Origin: Emergomyces orientalis
Taxonomy: Eukaryota; Ascomycota; Eurotiomycetes; Onygenales; Ajellomycetaceae
Assembly (NCBI GenBank): GCA_002110485.1
Contig: MOWL01000026.1
Location: 496,001 to 560,000, forward strand
Length of the DNA: 64,000 nucleotides
Reading direction: 5' to 3'
Made by a program: the position numbers and the translations under genes. The notes under the pieces were generated by a model, which had not been told where the DNA came from, made no database searches, and worked only from the letters and a program-made list of their open reading frames with translations. Of the stretch, positions 40,624 through 52,405 are shown one piece after another (the first letter of the stretch is position 1; each line of letters opens with the position of its first letter).

Positions 40624-41714
40624 CTGGTTTTCGAGGCCGTCGCGTCGATTTTTCTTTCTTTGCCAAAACAACCTCCGACCTTTGCCCGCTCCTTAGACGC
40701 GATGGCGCAAGCCTGACAGTCGATTTGTGTTGCAGCGCAGATCATTCTCCATCTTGCGCTGCCAGGACCCTAGAATTGCAATAATGAGAGACATTCGAGC
40801 TACATGAGAGACCAAGCTAAGTGTGCGGGTCCAATTTTGCGGCTGCTGAGTGCCCTGCAGAATTTAATGATCTCGCTCTCAGGTCAGTCCACATGAAGGG
40901 TTCCATCATGCATCAGTATTAATATCAGAGCCACTCTGTAAGTAACACGAAGCTCTGTCATTTCTGGTGCCGATCAGCCGATTGGCCCAAAAAAATGGTA
41001 AACGAAGCCGAAACGCACGGCTAGTTTTAATATTTTTTGGGACGCAGCAGTTGAATCTAGCGCATCATGTGGTAGGATCTGTCAAAGTTCGGCTCCCGGC
41101 ATACGTGCGCCGAGAATATGGAATGAGCTATTACGTGCAATACACCGAGGGTTTGATAGAGTAGTGTATGCAGATTATCGGGCGGTGGGGCCAGACAGAG
41201 GCCGCGGGTGGATAAACGCCCAAGCGAATGTAGGTACTTTCCACCCTCTGTCGGGCAATAAAAAAATATATATAAAAAAATAAAAGAAAAAAAATAAGGG
41301 GCGAACCTCAAGCATGAATAATATTATCAGGGGTTCGATTAATAAAATACAGGAAAGGATATGAACATTGGCGCGTATTGATATATCTTCATAATTGAGG
41401 TTGTAGATCACCGTACCCGAGGAGATCTGGCATGTTCCGTGTAATAAATTCCAACGGGAGCTGTGAAGATTTCGACGCCAATATTCTTTCTTCACTTTCG
41501 CCGACATGGGCTGCAAGTTTAAGCAGGAATCCTTGTTGATAGGATCAGGCTGTAGGTGAACAAATCTGCATTCCCAAAAGGAAATTGATTCCGGACTCCG
41601 TCCACTCCGACCATTGCCAAGAGCGATATTATTCACATCCCCGCATGCCATCCCATAGCATGGCCCATCCCAACCCAGCCCAACCATATATCGTCTTGAC
41701 TCTTGACGCTTGAG

Positions 41715-41734
41715 GGAGTTCTGCGCAGAACTCC
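41715..41734. other. Perfect 20-base palindrome
   Basis: GGAGTTCTGCGCAGAACTCC is its own reverse complement. Two more inverted repeats follow within 120 bases: ATCGGGA..TCCCGAT around 41744-41765 and the perfect 12-base palindrome AGGGCTAGCCCT at 41841-41852. The cluster lies about 350-480 bases upstream of the ATG at 42197. Confidence 0.85.
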
Positions 41735-42196
41735 AGGTCGGAATATCGGGAGCTCAAGATCCCGATTCGCGATGACTAATCCCGAGAAACCCATAGGCCA
41801 AGGCCCTGCAGTCCCGTGATCGCCCCGCCGCCAAGACCTTAGGGCTAGCCCTTATCGGGGAATTGCGGGCGTCGGTTCAACGGCCTGGCTGAGGAGGGGT
41901 GAGTCTTAATTAGTTGTCCTCAAGACCAGCATTGACATCGTCTCCACCATTGATATCAGCTTCAGCAAGCCTGTGGTTTAGTCTGGCCTATTTCAAAACT
42001 GTTTGGCTATCTTGAGAAAGGGAGGTCTTCGTTAGGGCTTCTTTGAGAGGCTGAATAATCACCCCAATTCCTCGAATTTGCTTCCCGTCATCCGCTTGCA
42101 TATCCTATCTCGGGTATTCACCGGGAGCGCCACGGCTCTAGCTAGCAAATTTTTTGAATACGAAGGTGCAGATAATACAATCGGCTGGTTGTTATC

Positions 42197-43811
42197 ATGG
42201 CGTCCTTACACGGAGATCTCAGCCATCTGTTACCGCTCACATTCAAGCGGACGATCGCTACTTGGCTGGAGGAGGATTGCCCCAGCTTCGACTATGGTGG
42301 ATTCGTCGTCGGAGAAGCTGAAGGTGAAGCTAAGCTATTGGGGAAAAGCAAGGTATGAAATGCCTTTCTATAATTGGCCCCTTTTTGGCCAGCTGGGAGA
42401 TAAAAGAATGTCTGCGCGTTTTATTTTGTATATTGTTAGGATCGATATATGTATGAGACGTATGTTTGTGGTCTATTTTACTCCGCCCATGTGCACCAAA
42501 AAACAGAATAACCCCAATCGGGGATCATAGTTGGACAATTGGGTGCACCTTTTTGTTTCCCATGCAAATTGGCTGTAGCAGCATATAAGTTTCAAGGCAT
42601 TGATGATGTATGTGGATTTTGCATGCGCACCGGGCGCTTCTGTTCCACCCCCTATTTTCTTGCTTCATGAGCAAAGTGGCATGGACACTGCAGTCGAAAC
42701 GCCACCATAACTGAACAAATATGTTCTATTTTTTGGTTATATTGGATATTCTCATCCTTCGACGCCATGTCTCTATTTGGCTTTATTCTGGAAATTACTA
42801 ATTGGGTATTTTCGACATATTTTAGGGCATGGTAGCGGGTGTGCCTTTCGTCAATGAGGTGTTTTCACAGCTAGGCTGCACGTATGGGCCATCCTATTCT
42901 TTTTATCCGCTTGCTTTAACATTTATATGCCCTTTAAACCAATGCATATATGCGCAACTGAGGAATAACATCTAACCGCTCTTTTGACCAATTTCCGTTT
43001 ACCAGGGTTGAATGGAATGTTAAAGAAGGCGAAACGATCGAACCGATCACAGTATGCGCAATCGTTCGAGGCCCAATGCGCAAAATCCTTCTGGGTGAGC
43101 GAGTCGCTCTGAATATCTTGGCCAGATGCTCCGGGATTGCCACGAAGTAAAGCCCTCCCTCCCAATGACCCCATTCATATGAGTATATATCGTCCAAAAA
43201 AGGGCCCAAACTAAAAATCACCACCAAGGACATCTACCCTCGTCAACATCCTCCGCTCCCATTCCTGGGACGGAATCCTAGCCGGAACCCGCAAAACGAC
43301 CCCCGGCTTCCGCCTCGTGGAGAAATACGGGATGCTCATCGGCGGCGCGGACCAGCACCGTTACGACCTCAGCTCCATGACCATGCTGAAGGACAACCAC
43401 GTCTGGGCCTGCTACAATAAAGGCCAAGCGGAGTCAGCAACGACAACGACAATATCCCAAGCCATCCCCACTGCCGTCGCTGCCGCACGCGCTGCGGCGG
43501 GCTTCTCCACCAAAATCGAAGTAGAGTGCCGCAGCGTTGATGAAGCGCATGCCGCCATCGCTGCGGGCGCAAATATCATCATGCTCGATAACTTCTCCGC
43601 ATCGGAGGTGGCCGAGGCCGCGAAGCTGTTGAAGGACGAGTGGACGGCTAAGGGGAAACCGCGCGGTTCCTTCTTGGTTGAGGTTAGCGGGGGATTGAAT
43701 GAGAGTAATGCGGCGTCGTTCGCGGCGAAGGATGTGGATATTTTATCCACTAGTAGTATTCATCAGGGAGTGGGGATCGTGGATTTTTCGTTGAAGGTTT
43801 CTTTGAAATAA
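42197..43811 (+). CDS. Quinolinate phosphoribosyltransferase (nicotinate-nucleotide pyrophosphorylase, carboxylating)
   Basis: Exons 42197-42352, 42826-42881, 43006-43146 and 43229-43811 give 311 residues with the frame open across all junctions. The enzyme joins quinolinate and PRPP to give nicotinate mononucleotide, CO2 and pyrophosphate, the last specific step of de novo NAD synthesis from tryptophan. The N-terminal domain reads LPLTFKRTIATWLEEDCPSF with DYGGF and GERVALNILARCSGIATK. The barrel carries the PRPP/substrate motifs AGTRKTTPGFRLVEKYG, GGADQHRYDLSSMTMLKDNH, KIEVECRSVDEA, GANIIMLDN, VEVSGGLNE and DILSTSSIHQGV. All are standard for the family and length is normal. The ATG at 42197 (ATCATGG) starts directly before the conserved helix. 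The first intron, 473 bases, is long for a filamentous fungus; the other introns are 82-124 bases. Yeast calls this gene BNA6. Confidence 0.95.
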
Positions 43812-44992
43812 GTTGGTACAGTATAAAATATGTTTGAGGAGGGTTAGGTGATTTTGTATATAGCGGATAGAATTAGAAAGGGGTGAATTGCGCGCGATTA
43901 CGTTCACAGGCAATTTGCCCCTATCTACTGGAAGCGTCTATCGTCGTCGTCGCTGTGGTGTTGGGAAAGGCGATCATGAGAGCTCAAACATTGCGTGCAC
44001 TGTCGTATTTATAAATCACACGTTCATTACAATGTAAACCGTACTGTTTACTCTTTTAACAGCTGTGGCATACCGTGAGTGCCCAAGGCCTTTTAAGCCA
44101 AATTCTTTCGTCAGTTTAGATCATAACTTACTGGAGGGAATATTTCTAGTTTGCGTGGCATTAGTATCCATATATATGGATATATATATAGAAAATGAAT
44201 ATGAAGAAAAAGGAAGTTTTTTCTCTTTCTATGAGGAAAGGTCAAAAGTAGAAGAAAGAAGTGAAGGGGCTGAGTAAAGAAATAAAGACCAAAAAGAAGT
44301 GTCTATAACGATAGATAAGATATACAAATCCCGGAAATACATGAATGAAAATAGAAACTTGAAAAGCATAATGACAGAAAAACCAAGTAACGAACGGCAA
44401 AATGAAAACTAACGTCACAAGAACATGATTGGGAATGAAATGGTGGGCTTTTCAAAGAAGCCAGAGAATACAGTAGACAAAAGGGCGTAAAAGTGGCTGG
44501 TGTTGGCGATCGGGGAAATCTAAAAGGCTATAGAGCATTGAGCACGCACGAACAAATGAAATATGGCGGGTCTTCAATACCCAGGGCATAGACGGGAAAT
44601 AAAAAAATTTAAGAAGGCAGGCATCAAGGGGAATTTTATAAAAACCACAACGTATACGTTCGGACTGTGCTAGCAAAACAAACGGCGCCGCGAGGGACAC
44701 ATGCCGGAAAATTCAAGGATGAAGGAAATAGCAGTGAATCATGAACATTCAGTCACCAAAAAAGTAGGTAATAATGGGGGAACAGATGTTGACAATAGAA
44801 AAAATAAAAGTATAATGTAAAATATGCACAAAAAGGCGAAATAGGGGTAAATAAGCATAATCTGTAAATGTTTGAAATGGGCCTGGGGAGTAAGACGTGG
44901 TTGCCATGTCAAAGATGCGTCAATCCTGAGCAGAGGCAATGAATTGTCCAGGTATATTCGATGTATATAAGAAGTAGATGATAAAAAACGGT
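43812..44992. other. Spacer between convergent genes
   Basis: This region separates the 3' ends of the quinolinate phosphoribosyltransferase and Ras-like genes. It is A-rich on the plus strand and has no recognisable coding frame. It should hold both 3' untranslated regions. Confidence 0.5.
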
Positions 44993-46617
44993 TCACCGAT
45001 TTCGGCACAAAAGCCATTTCCACCAAGTTTTCTGACCTCCAAGCCCATATGTGCCGTTCTCATGGTCTTGAGTTTTCGCAACTTCAAGGGTATCACGCCC
45101 TTTCTCCCCAGGCTGCGGTGGGTTGTTGGGCGCAGGAGACACCATTTCAGATATGCTCTTTTCGCGCTGGGCAGTGGAGGGTGGTGATTTATGGCTTTGG
45201 TCCGCGATGTCCCGACTTTTGATCTTCCGAATACGTTTCGAAATCGCTCTCCCCAGGCCTTGCCATTGGTTTGGCTTCTGTGAGGAGCTTTCAGGCGCTG
45301 CACTTTTAATATTATTGTCTGTGATTTCCCTCTCTTTCGCAGTAAGAGCTGGAGTTCTTGAATGCGAATCGGCCTGTGATGCTATAATAAGGTCAGGAGA
45401 AAATAAGCTCTGAGGCAGAGTATGCGCTGCAAGAGACGAATGCCCAGGTATCCACTGTTGGACAGGAAACTGTTGCAAATGATGACGGCGCCGCGCTTCC
45501 ACTACGCGACGAATAATCACTGGGAGTAAGTTAGCTAGAGAGCGAGTTGGTACAATAGATATACACATGATTACGCGCGACCCAGCTGTGTTGACCCGCA
45601 TTATGCAAGATATAATCCCAACTCGCGTCTTAGAGAAATGGGACTTACAAGCAAATGTCTCTTCGATGTTTACCATTTCCCTCGCGCTCGTTTCCATAAA
45701 ACCACAACCTCTTCTCCTGGCATACTCTAGTCCCTGTCTCGCGCTCACTACCCTTGCGTCCTTCAAGTCGCATTTATTTCCAGCCATAATCCTCACAGGT
45801 GGAGCCATGCCAACGGCAATCTGCTCTCCTGGGTGATGTAAAAGTCCCAATTCGTTGATCAATCGCGCGTTGGTTTCCAAACGTTGCTCCGCTTCAATAT
45901 CAATCATGTCCATGAAATAGTCCAAAGCCTCCAACGTAGACGCATTGGTGATATCGTAAACGAGGAGGAACGCATCCGACTTGAGGTTAGAGGAAGCCCA
46001 CAGACCACGATATTCCTCTTGGCCAGCTGTATCGGTTAAGGCAAGGAAGTACGGCACGCCGTCAACAGTACGGGTAACAGAATATGAATCCTCTAGTACC
46101 ATGAGCATGTATAAGCACGTGGCTAGGAAACCATTTCTCGACGTTTGAATTTGTTTCCCATTATCACCCCCGAAAGAGATATTCGAGTTTCAGGGATCAA
46201 AGCAGAAAAATATGGAGTAGGCAGAGGGAACTAGTGCATACCGATTGTAGGGTCATATCTAGATTACTCCAACAAGATTAGCGGCCATCCTTTGGTATTC
46301 AGACAAAAGATAACAATCGCAAACACAAACTCACTCATGTGTCCATTGGCTGCGCACCAATCGCAGCGTGATAGATGATTTTCCTAGATCCCATAACCAA
46401 AAGCAAAATTTAGCAACCGACTTCTAACCACCATAACTTATATCCTATCATAACGTAGGGACAGCCTTTGGTAAAGATCGAGCAAGGCCTCGAACCGGTC
46501 CCGAATTCAAGTGGTGCGAGACAGCGAAAAGAGGCGATTGAGAAACTGGAGAAATAGGGTATACAACATACCGCATCCACCATCGCCACAGATTGTAATG
46601 GACACCGTCTCCGCCAT
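44993..46617 (-). CDS. Ras-like small GTPase with long C-terminal extension
   Basis: Exons are complement of 46572-46617, 46335-46383, 46242-46258, 45649-46092 and 44993-45519, giving 360 residues; one exon is only 17 bases. G boxes are all present: P loop GDGGCGKSS, effector/switch I THEYDPTIEDSY, switch II DTAGQEEYRGLW, NKCD, and ETSA. YDPTIEDSY places it in the Ras branch rather than Rab, Rho or Arf. An insertion (LINELGLLHHPGEQIAVGMA) lengthens the region before NKCD. The GTPase core ends near residue 200 and is followed by about 150 residues that are Ser/Pro-rich with basic patches (GRAISKRIRKIKSRD). The last four residues are CRNR, a cysteine in CAAX position but without aliphatic residues, so ordinary prenylation is doubtful. 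A further 3' exon cannot be excluded. The protein is probably a signalling GTPase; its specific role is unknown. Confidence 0.87.
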
Positions 46618-49277
46618 TGGTTTGCAGAACAGAAGCAGAACAAAACTGAACCTGTGGTTCGCAAACACGGACGACGGCGTCCCCCACACTCTTCGTCCTT
46701 GTCACTGGCGCAGTTCGCGGTTTCTGTAGGTTACTGGGCGAAGATGTGTGGATGGCGCGTTTGGTAATCGATCTGCTCAATGCATGAACGCAATGCGACG
46801 TCAATTGGCGCAGCGCAGAGTATGTTAGATAGGAATATTATATTCCAATGGCTTAGATTGGAGTGGAGGTGCGTCCGGGGTAAGAAGGGAGGAAGAGAGA
46901 CAAAAAACACAGCTCAAGGCGGGTGCGTATTTGTTCGCTCAGGCGCAATTGGAGGGGGATTGATAGTTAAGAATGAATGATAGCAGAATGTTTTAGGAAA
47001 TAATAGGAAGACTAATGTCAAGAAGAAATAATCTCCTCCTCAGCCATTGTAGGCCTGGATTTGTTGGTGCTTTGTGCTATTTCTTTGCGGAGGCTAGTTT
47101 GTTCGCCGGCGTGGTTTTGGCGCGCTTTGCCGTTCCTGGCAATTCGCGATCTTACAAGATTGACCTCGGGGGTCATGAGTAGATATTTCTTTATTCTCTA
47201 CGTTTCATTTTTATACATTTACAGGACAGCCTGACAACATTCTACTGCCACTTCTATCTCTTCTATCACTTTGTCTCCTCCTAAGGATAAGCTCTACGAT
47301 GCCCTTGGTATTCCAAAACTGCTGTCGAATATCCTGCTTGGATGGAAACACTCACCCCGAACAACTGCGGTCAACGAGACAAGCTAATGTATGTGGCCAC
47401 CTCCGTCCTTACATTTATATAAAAGGAAGACAAAAAACATATTAAAAGAATCTGAGCTCCGATTCTTTTCGGATTGTGTTTTTTTTTTTTTTTTTTTTAT
47501 TTTTTTTTGCAACATGCTCGAAAGTCGACATGGATCCCGAAACCTAACAAGTATCAACCACCATTGTTCTCAAACAATCTTCAAGCAAGCTACGATGAAA
47601 AGAGCAAGTATTTCTGCTGTGTTCTGAGTTTCAAGCTAAGATAGGTACCTTTGCAGAATGTTTGTAATTCTTATACGGCTACTTATTGTTAAACTCCTAT
47701 GTCTGTCTTTGTGCCTCGTGTCTGGATATGAAGGTATGCACAGACGGCGCCCAGAATGTCATGGAACAAAACCAAATATGGCGAACCTGCAAGTTGGGTT
47801 CCTTTTTGACTAGCCCAGTACCTGCAAGGAGCCGAACAGTCACACCTGTTCGGTGAGCTGGGGTGTGTTTTCCCTTCTCTACTAAGTTGAATAGAATACG
47901 ACGGGTCAGGATATTATATACCGCCAGCTAATAATCAATGAGCATCATGGTCTCAAACGCTCAAATAACCCCAGTCCAGTCGTTTGACAGGTTCCGGGAT
48001 GAAAGCATTACTTTTTGGTGTGGTATGATACATATATCTCTCGGCGGGCAGGTTCAATAACCGCCCTGATTCCTTCGATTGTTCTCAAATTATCCAGTTG
48101 GGCAGAGGAGTTTTAACCATCCGACCACCCTATTTTTATTTGGGAAATTTCGGTCCATGCAGCCTACTACTTCTCCTGCAGTCCCCAGCCCCAACACACA
48201 CACACACACACACATATGCTCGAGTAACCATTTACATAACAGCTCGTCCCGAATAGGAATCAATGTACCAGATGCGGGCTGCCTCTCGCTCTCTATAAAG
48301 ATCAGGACACATGGGATACCGGCTCCTTGTTAGACGACAGAGATCGCGAGACTTCTATGCAAACCAAGCAGCAGTCATATTCCGAAAATGGATGTCGGAA
48401 ATGAAATAGTGCAACAAGAAGAAAACAAAAAGGAAAAGTAGGGACACAGCTACCAGTGCCAGAAGACACCATATTCCACATGGAAACTGACCAATCTTGG
48501 TTTGTGTTTATGTCATAACATGGACTGGTCCGTCTTCTAAACCTGTATGAATGCTGTCGTTTCTCTTCTGCATTTGTTTTCACGACCAGCATGGATTGTG
48601 CTGTACATATTTTCTGTAATGATGGAAATCAACTTACAACCTCCTGACCTCACGAGGTAAAGGAACGAGCACATCAAGCCGCCTGCCTATCGGAATGCAA
48701 TAAAGGAAATATTTTATTAAAACTGAGCTTCTTAGGGGATAATTGGAAATTTCCACTTTCCGTTCTCGGTTCTCCTGCTTCAGTACACCTATCTTGACTT
48801 TCATCATTAATTATATTCTATTGGTTCCACTTGATCCATGGCCCCTAAACAAATATGTCGTTGCAAATTAATCATATCTCATAACCAGCCCAAAGCATAC
48901 CGTGAATATTTTATTCATTATATTAAATAGTGCCCGAGGGAACTGAAATAGAAGAATGGAAAATGAAATACATTATGTCTATACTATGCCTGACTCGTTA
49001 GTCATAGACATCGTTGTCATTGCCGTTTATATCACAATCGTGTTTGCGTGCTCTCGGAGGACATTTTTTTACGCACTATTGAGTTTTGTTGCTCGAAAGA
49101 CGCTTTCCGTGATGATGTGGTTAGTCGACCGTTCTCAAATGAAAATTAGAATTAGCTTTTGGTCTTCTATACTCGTGTGGTATTTATGATATAAATCACA
49201 AGATATGCCCGACATATATTTGAGAAGGGAAAATAGACAGGGCACGGCTACATGGAAATGAAAGCACATCTAACGAC
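46618..49277. other. Spacer between the Ras-like and White Collar genes
   Basis: No gene is supported. A 20-T run at 47479-47498 and a (CA)10 microsatellite at 48195-48214 are present. The first part is the promoter of the Ras-like gene. The end near 49277 may contain a missed last exon of the White Collar gene. Confidence 0.4.
48195..48214. repeat. (CA)10 microsatellite
   Basis: Ten uninterrupted CA dinucleotides lie in the spacer between two minus-strand genes. Confidence 0.9.
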
Positions 49278-52200
49278 TTAAGTACTCACTTGTTTAGCCC
49301 ACCTCAATCCACAGCTATTACACAAATCCCGGTTCCCACTTGGGCCTCTCCTCCATTCTGGCGTTGTCTTCGTATGGCACTGCGAGCAGTCCTTCTCCTG
49401 CATTTCGACGTCCCTTTTCCGCTTCCGCTTCTTTTTCAAAGAAGTTAAGTAATGCAACTCCTCGACGAGTAGCCTGTTGCGTCTTTTCAAGTGATTTATT
49501 TCCGTCTGCCAGTTTGTGGCGCGGGTCGGATTTAGCTCCTCGAAGATGTTGCAGTTTTCTTTGTTTTCTTTTTCCGCCTTATGTTGTTCCTGCTGGCGGT
49601 TGGGGAGTAAAGGGCTAAAGGCATGGCTGTTGTATATTGCGATATCGGTTGGGTTGGGCTTAAGGACAGGATGGATGGTTGTATGTTGCATTGCATAAGG
49701 GGAGTAGGACGTAGACGACCTGATATTTTGATTCCCAAAGCCGTGGCCTGCAAAGTCTGGGTGCGGGCGCAGGTATGGATCGGGTGCAATCGGCGGGCGC
49801 ATCGTTACTTTGCTGCTGTCTTTCTTCCGTGCCCCCTTCATAGCCGTGTTCGCCTGAAAACCAAATATTGTTCTCCCCAACTTCAGGAGCCGAATTTGTA
49901 GAATCAGAAATGGGGGTTTCGATGCTTCGTTGACTTTTTCGCCAGGGTATATCGTGCTCTGGGCATGTAACAGGTGGCCACGAAGATGTTGTAATCCATG
50001 CGTACAGGTGACTCGTTTCCCACTGCGTGCATTTCCCAATGCATTCTCAAACTCTGCTCGTGACTCGCCGCTAAGGAAATTCTGGACACTCTCTCCCACC
50101 ATGTCTTCGGATCGCCTATCTAGAAAAGCGCTGGCACTGGATGAAACGAAGAGAAAAATTCCTGAAGGTGAAATCTTCGCCCAGATTTCGCCCTCGTCAG
50201 TGCCTCCGTTCTTCATCAGCTCGTCGCGGGACATGGCAAATACTACCAGTAGCTTTCCGAGAAGAGCTATATGTTTATGTTTTTGTGTGGACTCGATGTA
50301 GACAGAACCCAAGCTTTCGAACCATGTGTAGCCGCTTATTTTTCTTCGAATACGATAGAGAAGATTGACGACTGAACCGGGTTCACTGTCCCTAAGCTCC
50401 CTTATCACAGTTACTATGTCGCAAGGATGACATATTGAGGATATCGTCGATCCATTCAGTTCCTCGGAATCGTATTCCAGAATCGTGGATGCCGAGGGTG
50501 TGACGTATAAAAATACTCCAGTTGTCGATATTATGTGGAATAAGAACTCTGAGCTTGCTAGAAGCACTTTATCCCAGCAAGCCCCAAAGGAGACAGGGCT
50601 ATGATCCCTGACTTGATCGGCATTGATATTGCCACGGTTTTGATGTTCGAAGGATAAATATTTATTTCGCGAACTGGTTGTTCCTCCTGGATCACATATA
50701 TTTGGTGCAAGCTCCAGTCGTCTATAGTTAACTCTATACGAGCCATCTAGTGGCAGAGATTAGAAAATGTAGAAATGGGGGATGAGGGATGGAGTGGGAA
50801 AACTTACCATCATTTTTCCCAGTAACTGCCTGGGGAGAATCTACGAGGTCCACCTGAAAACCTACAGTAAAATTATATTCGTCTGAAAGCCACCGGATCG
50901 GTATCAAGGAAAGTAGGTTCAGAAACGGTTGACCTCCTTTTCGGTAGTTGACAAGGCACTCCTGCACCTCAGATCTAGCCTTTATTTTGAGTTTTAAATG
51001 ACGGATTGTCCGATTATCAGAGGTTCTGCGTTTTAAGCTAGGTTCCATGGTCCCTGTTGGTTCTTGAAGAAAACGACAGTCGCGGCCGACTGTTTCCTCG
51101 TGTGAGTAACCGGTCAATCGGCAAAATGCATCAGAAACATATACGATCGGAAAACCACAGGCTGTAATTCGACATATGACGAAAGCGCAGGACATGTCGA
51201 TGGTCCCGATATTTATTTCAGGGTTTGGCCGTGTCGCTATACAATCCTACTAGTAAGCACCGTGAGCAAGAAACCAGGTAATGAAATTACTTAGAACGGG
51301 CAAAGCGACATACTAAAATATTTGCAGCATTTGGTTCCCAAGTTGTGTTCTCAGTTGGGAACTGGTATGTTACGATATCGGGGAATGCCGTTGGGATAGC
51401 ATTAGAGCTATCTTTATTCTTTATATTGATGCCAATATCAGGAAATACCTTTAAGCCTGGTAGGACGTTTCCGCCACGGTTGTTGATGTCACTTTCTATA
51501 TGAGAACGCGAAATCCAATTTGGGTTTTCGTATGGTAATATATCTGGCTGTTTCATCGGTTTGGGCGCACGGAATCCGGTACTAGACTGTAAAGGCCGTT
51601 TTTGGTGTTCATAGGGATAATACTGAGATTGCGGATTTCTCATGGGCTTTCTGAGATCGGGTTGTAGCAACCTCTGAGACACGTACGTAGGTCTGTTGCG
51701 CTGTAAATCACGATACGTTCGCGATCCTTTTTGCTGCGATGGCTCAGTCAACGATTTTGGATCGCTCAAGCGATGTTGTCTAGTCTTCATCGCCGGAAAG
51801 CTTCCTGCTGCTAATGCAGACGTGCCCCAGAAGCGTGAGGAGCTAGTATCGGGAAATGAATGAGTTACTGCGTCGGAGTATCCCAGGTAATTCCAACGGT
51901 CCTCTAACGAAGGAGATATAGCGGATGAAGTAGATACGGTGTTTGCCAGAGGATAAAAAGTAGGAGAGGCGTTGTAAAACTCAAGGGTGCCGCTTACATG
52001 TAACCCGCCCAGAATATTAGGAGAAGATTGGGATGTGTTCATTGTGGAATCACCTGTTGGAACCTGAAAACATTCCAATTGCATTGGCATAATATCACCG
52101 CATTCAAGAGGTGCCGATGCCGTGATTTCCAATGTCATATTCCGCGGTATCTCGTAGTTTAAAAGCTGTATTGAGTTTTGCATATGCGAATCACGACTTT

Positions 52201-52405
52201 TGTTTTTGATCGTGTCCCCAGCCTTCACGGGCTGAACTCTTTCGAAGTCCCAATACCTAGTTAGATCTGGTATATTCGAATGCAGGCCTGATATGGAATG
52301 GTCAGTATAATGCTTCGCCGAATTGACAAGCCTCTCTGGATGGTCGTGGCTAGTGTGAAATCTCTTACTCTGATCCATAGCACCAACGCCAATATGAGGA
52401 AACAT
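49278..52405 (-). CDS. White Collar-1-type blue-light receptor and GATA transcription factor
   Basis: Exons are complement of 51314-52405, 50808-51246 and 49278-50746, giving at least 999 residues. Residues 1-364 are polar and low complexity. The LOV domain (about 380-500) contains PIVYVSDAFCRLTGYSHEET, GRDCRFLQEPTG with the adduct-forming C421, and NYRKGGQPFLNLLSLIPIRW then VGFQVDLVD, so the flavin-contacting Asn and Gln positions are kept. The usual Asn before the cysteine is Asp here. PAS-type segments follow at about 571-670 and 697-790. The C-terminus has a basic nuclear-localisation stretch (KKKRKRKR) and a GATA zinc finger C964-x2-C967-x18-C986-x2-C989. Family members pair with WC-2, bind FAD and drive light-induced transcription. 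A GTGAGT donor follows WAKQ directly, so a short last exon may be missing. The frame is also open upstream of the chosen ATG without another ATG, so an upstream exon is possible. Confidence 0.9.

Larger units (their letters stand above)
38118..42196. other. Gene-poor spacer before the quinolinate phosphoribosyltransferase gene
   Basis: I can assign no gene. The spacer contains a 9-base tandem repeat at 40597-40623 and a GC-richer segment with several palindromes at 41715-41852. Open frames such as 39217-39459, 39593-39955 and 41175-41687 (minus) show no recognisable domain. Confidence 0.4.

Noticed and set aside
42078..42530. Open frame of 150 codons overlapping the first exon and intron of the quinolinate phosphoribosyltransferase gene
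   Set aside because: It lies in another frame from the conserved exon and carries no family motif, so it is a shadow.
46480..46520. GGTTCGAGGCC-like word on the minus strand, resembling a tRNA B box
   Set aside because: It lies within the first intron of the Ras-like gene, and no A box, acceptor stem or anticodon arm could be folded around it.
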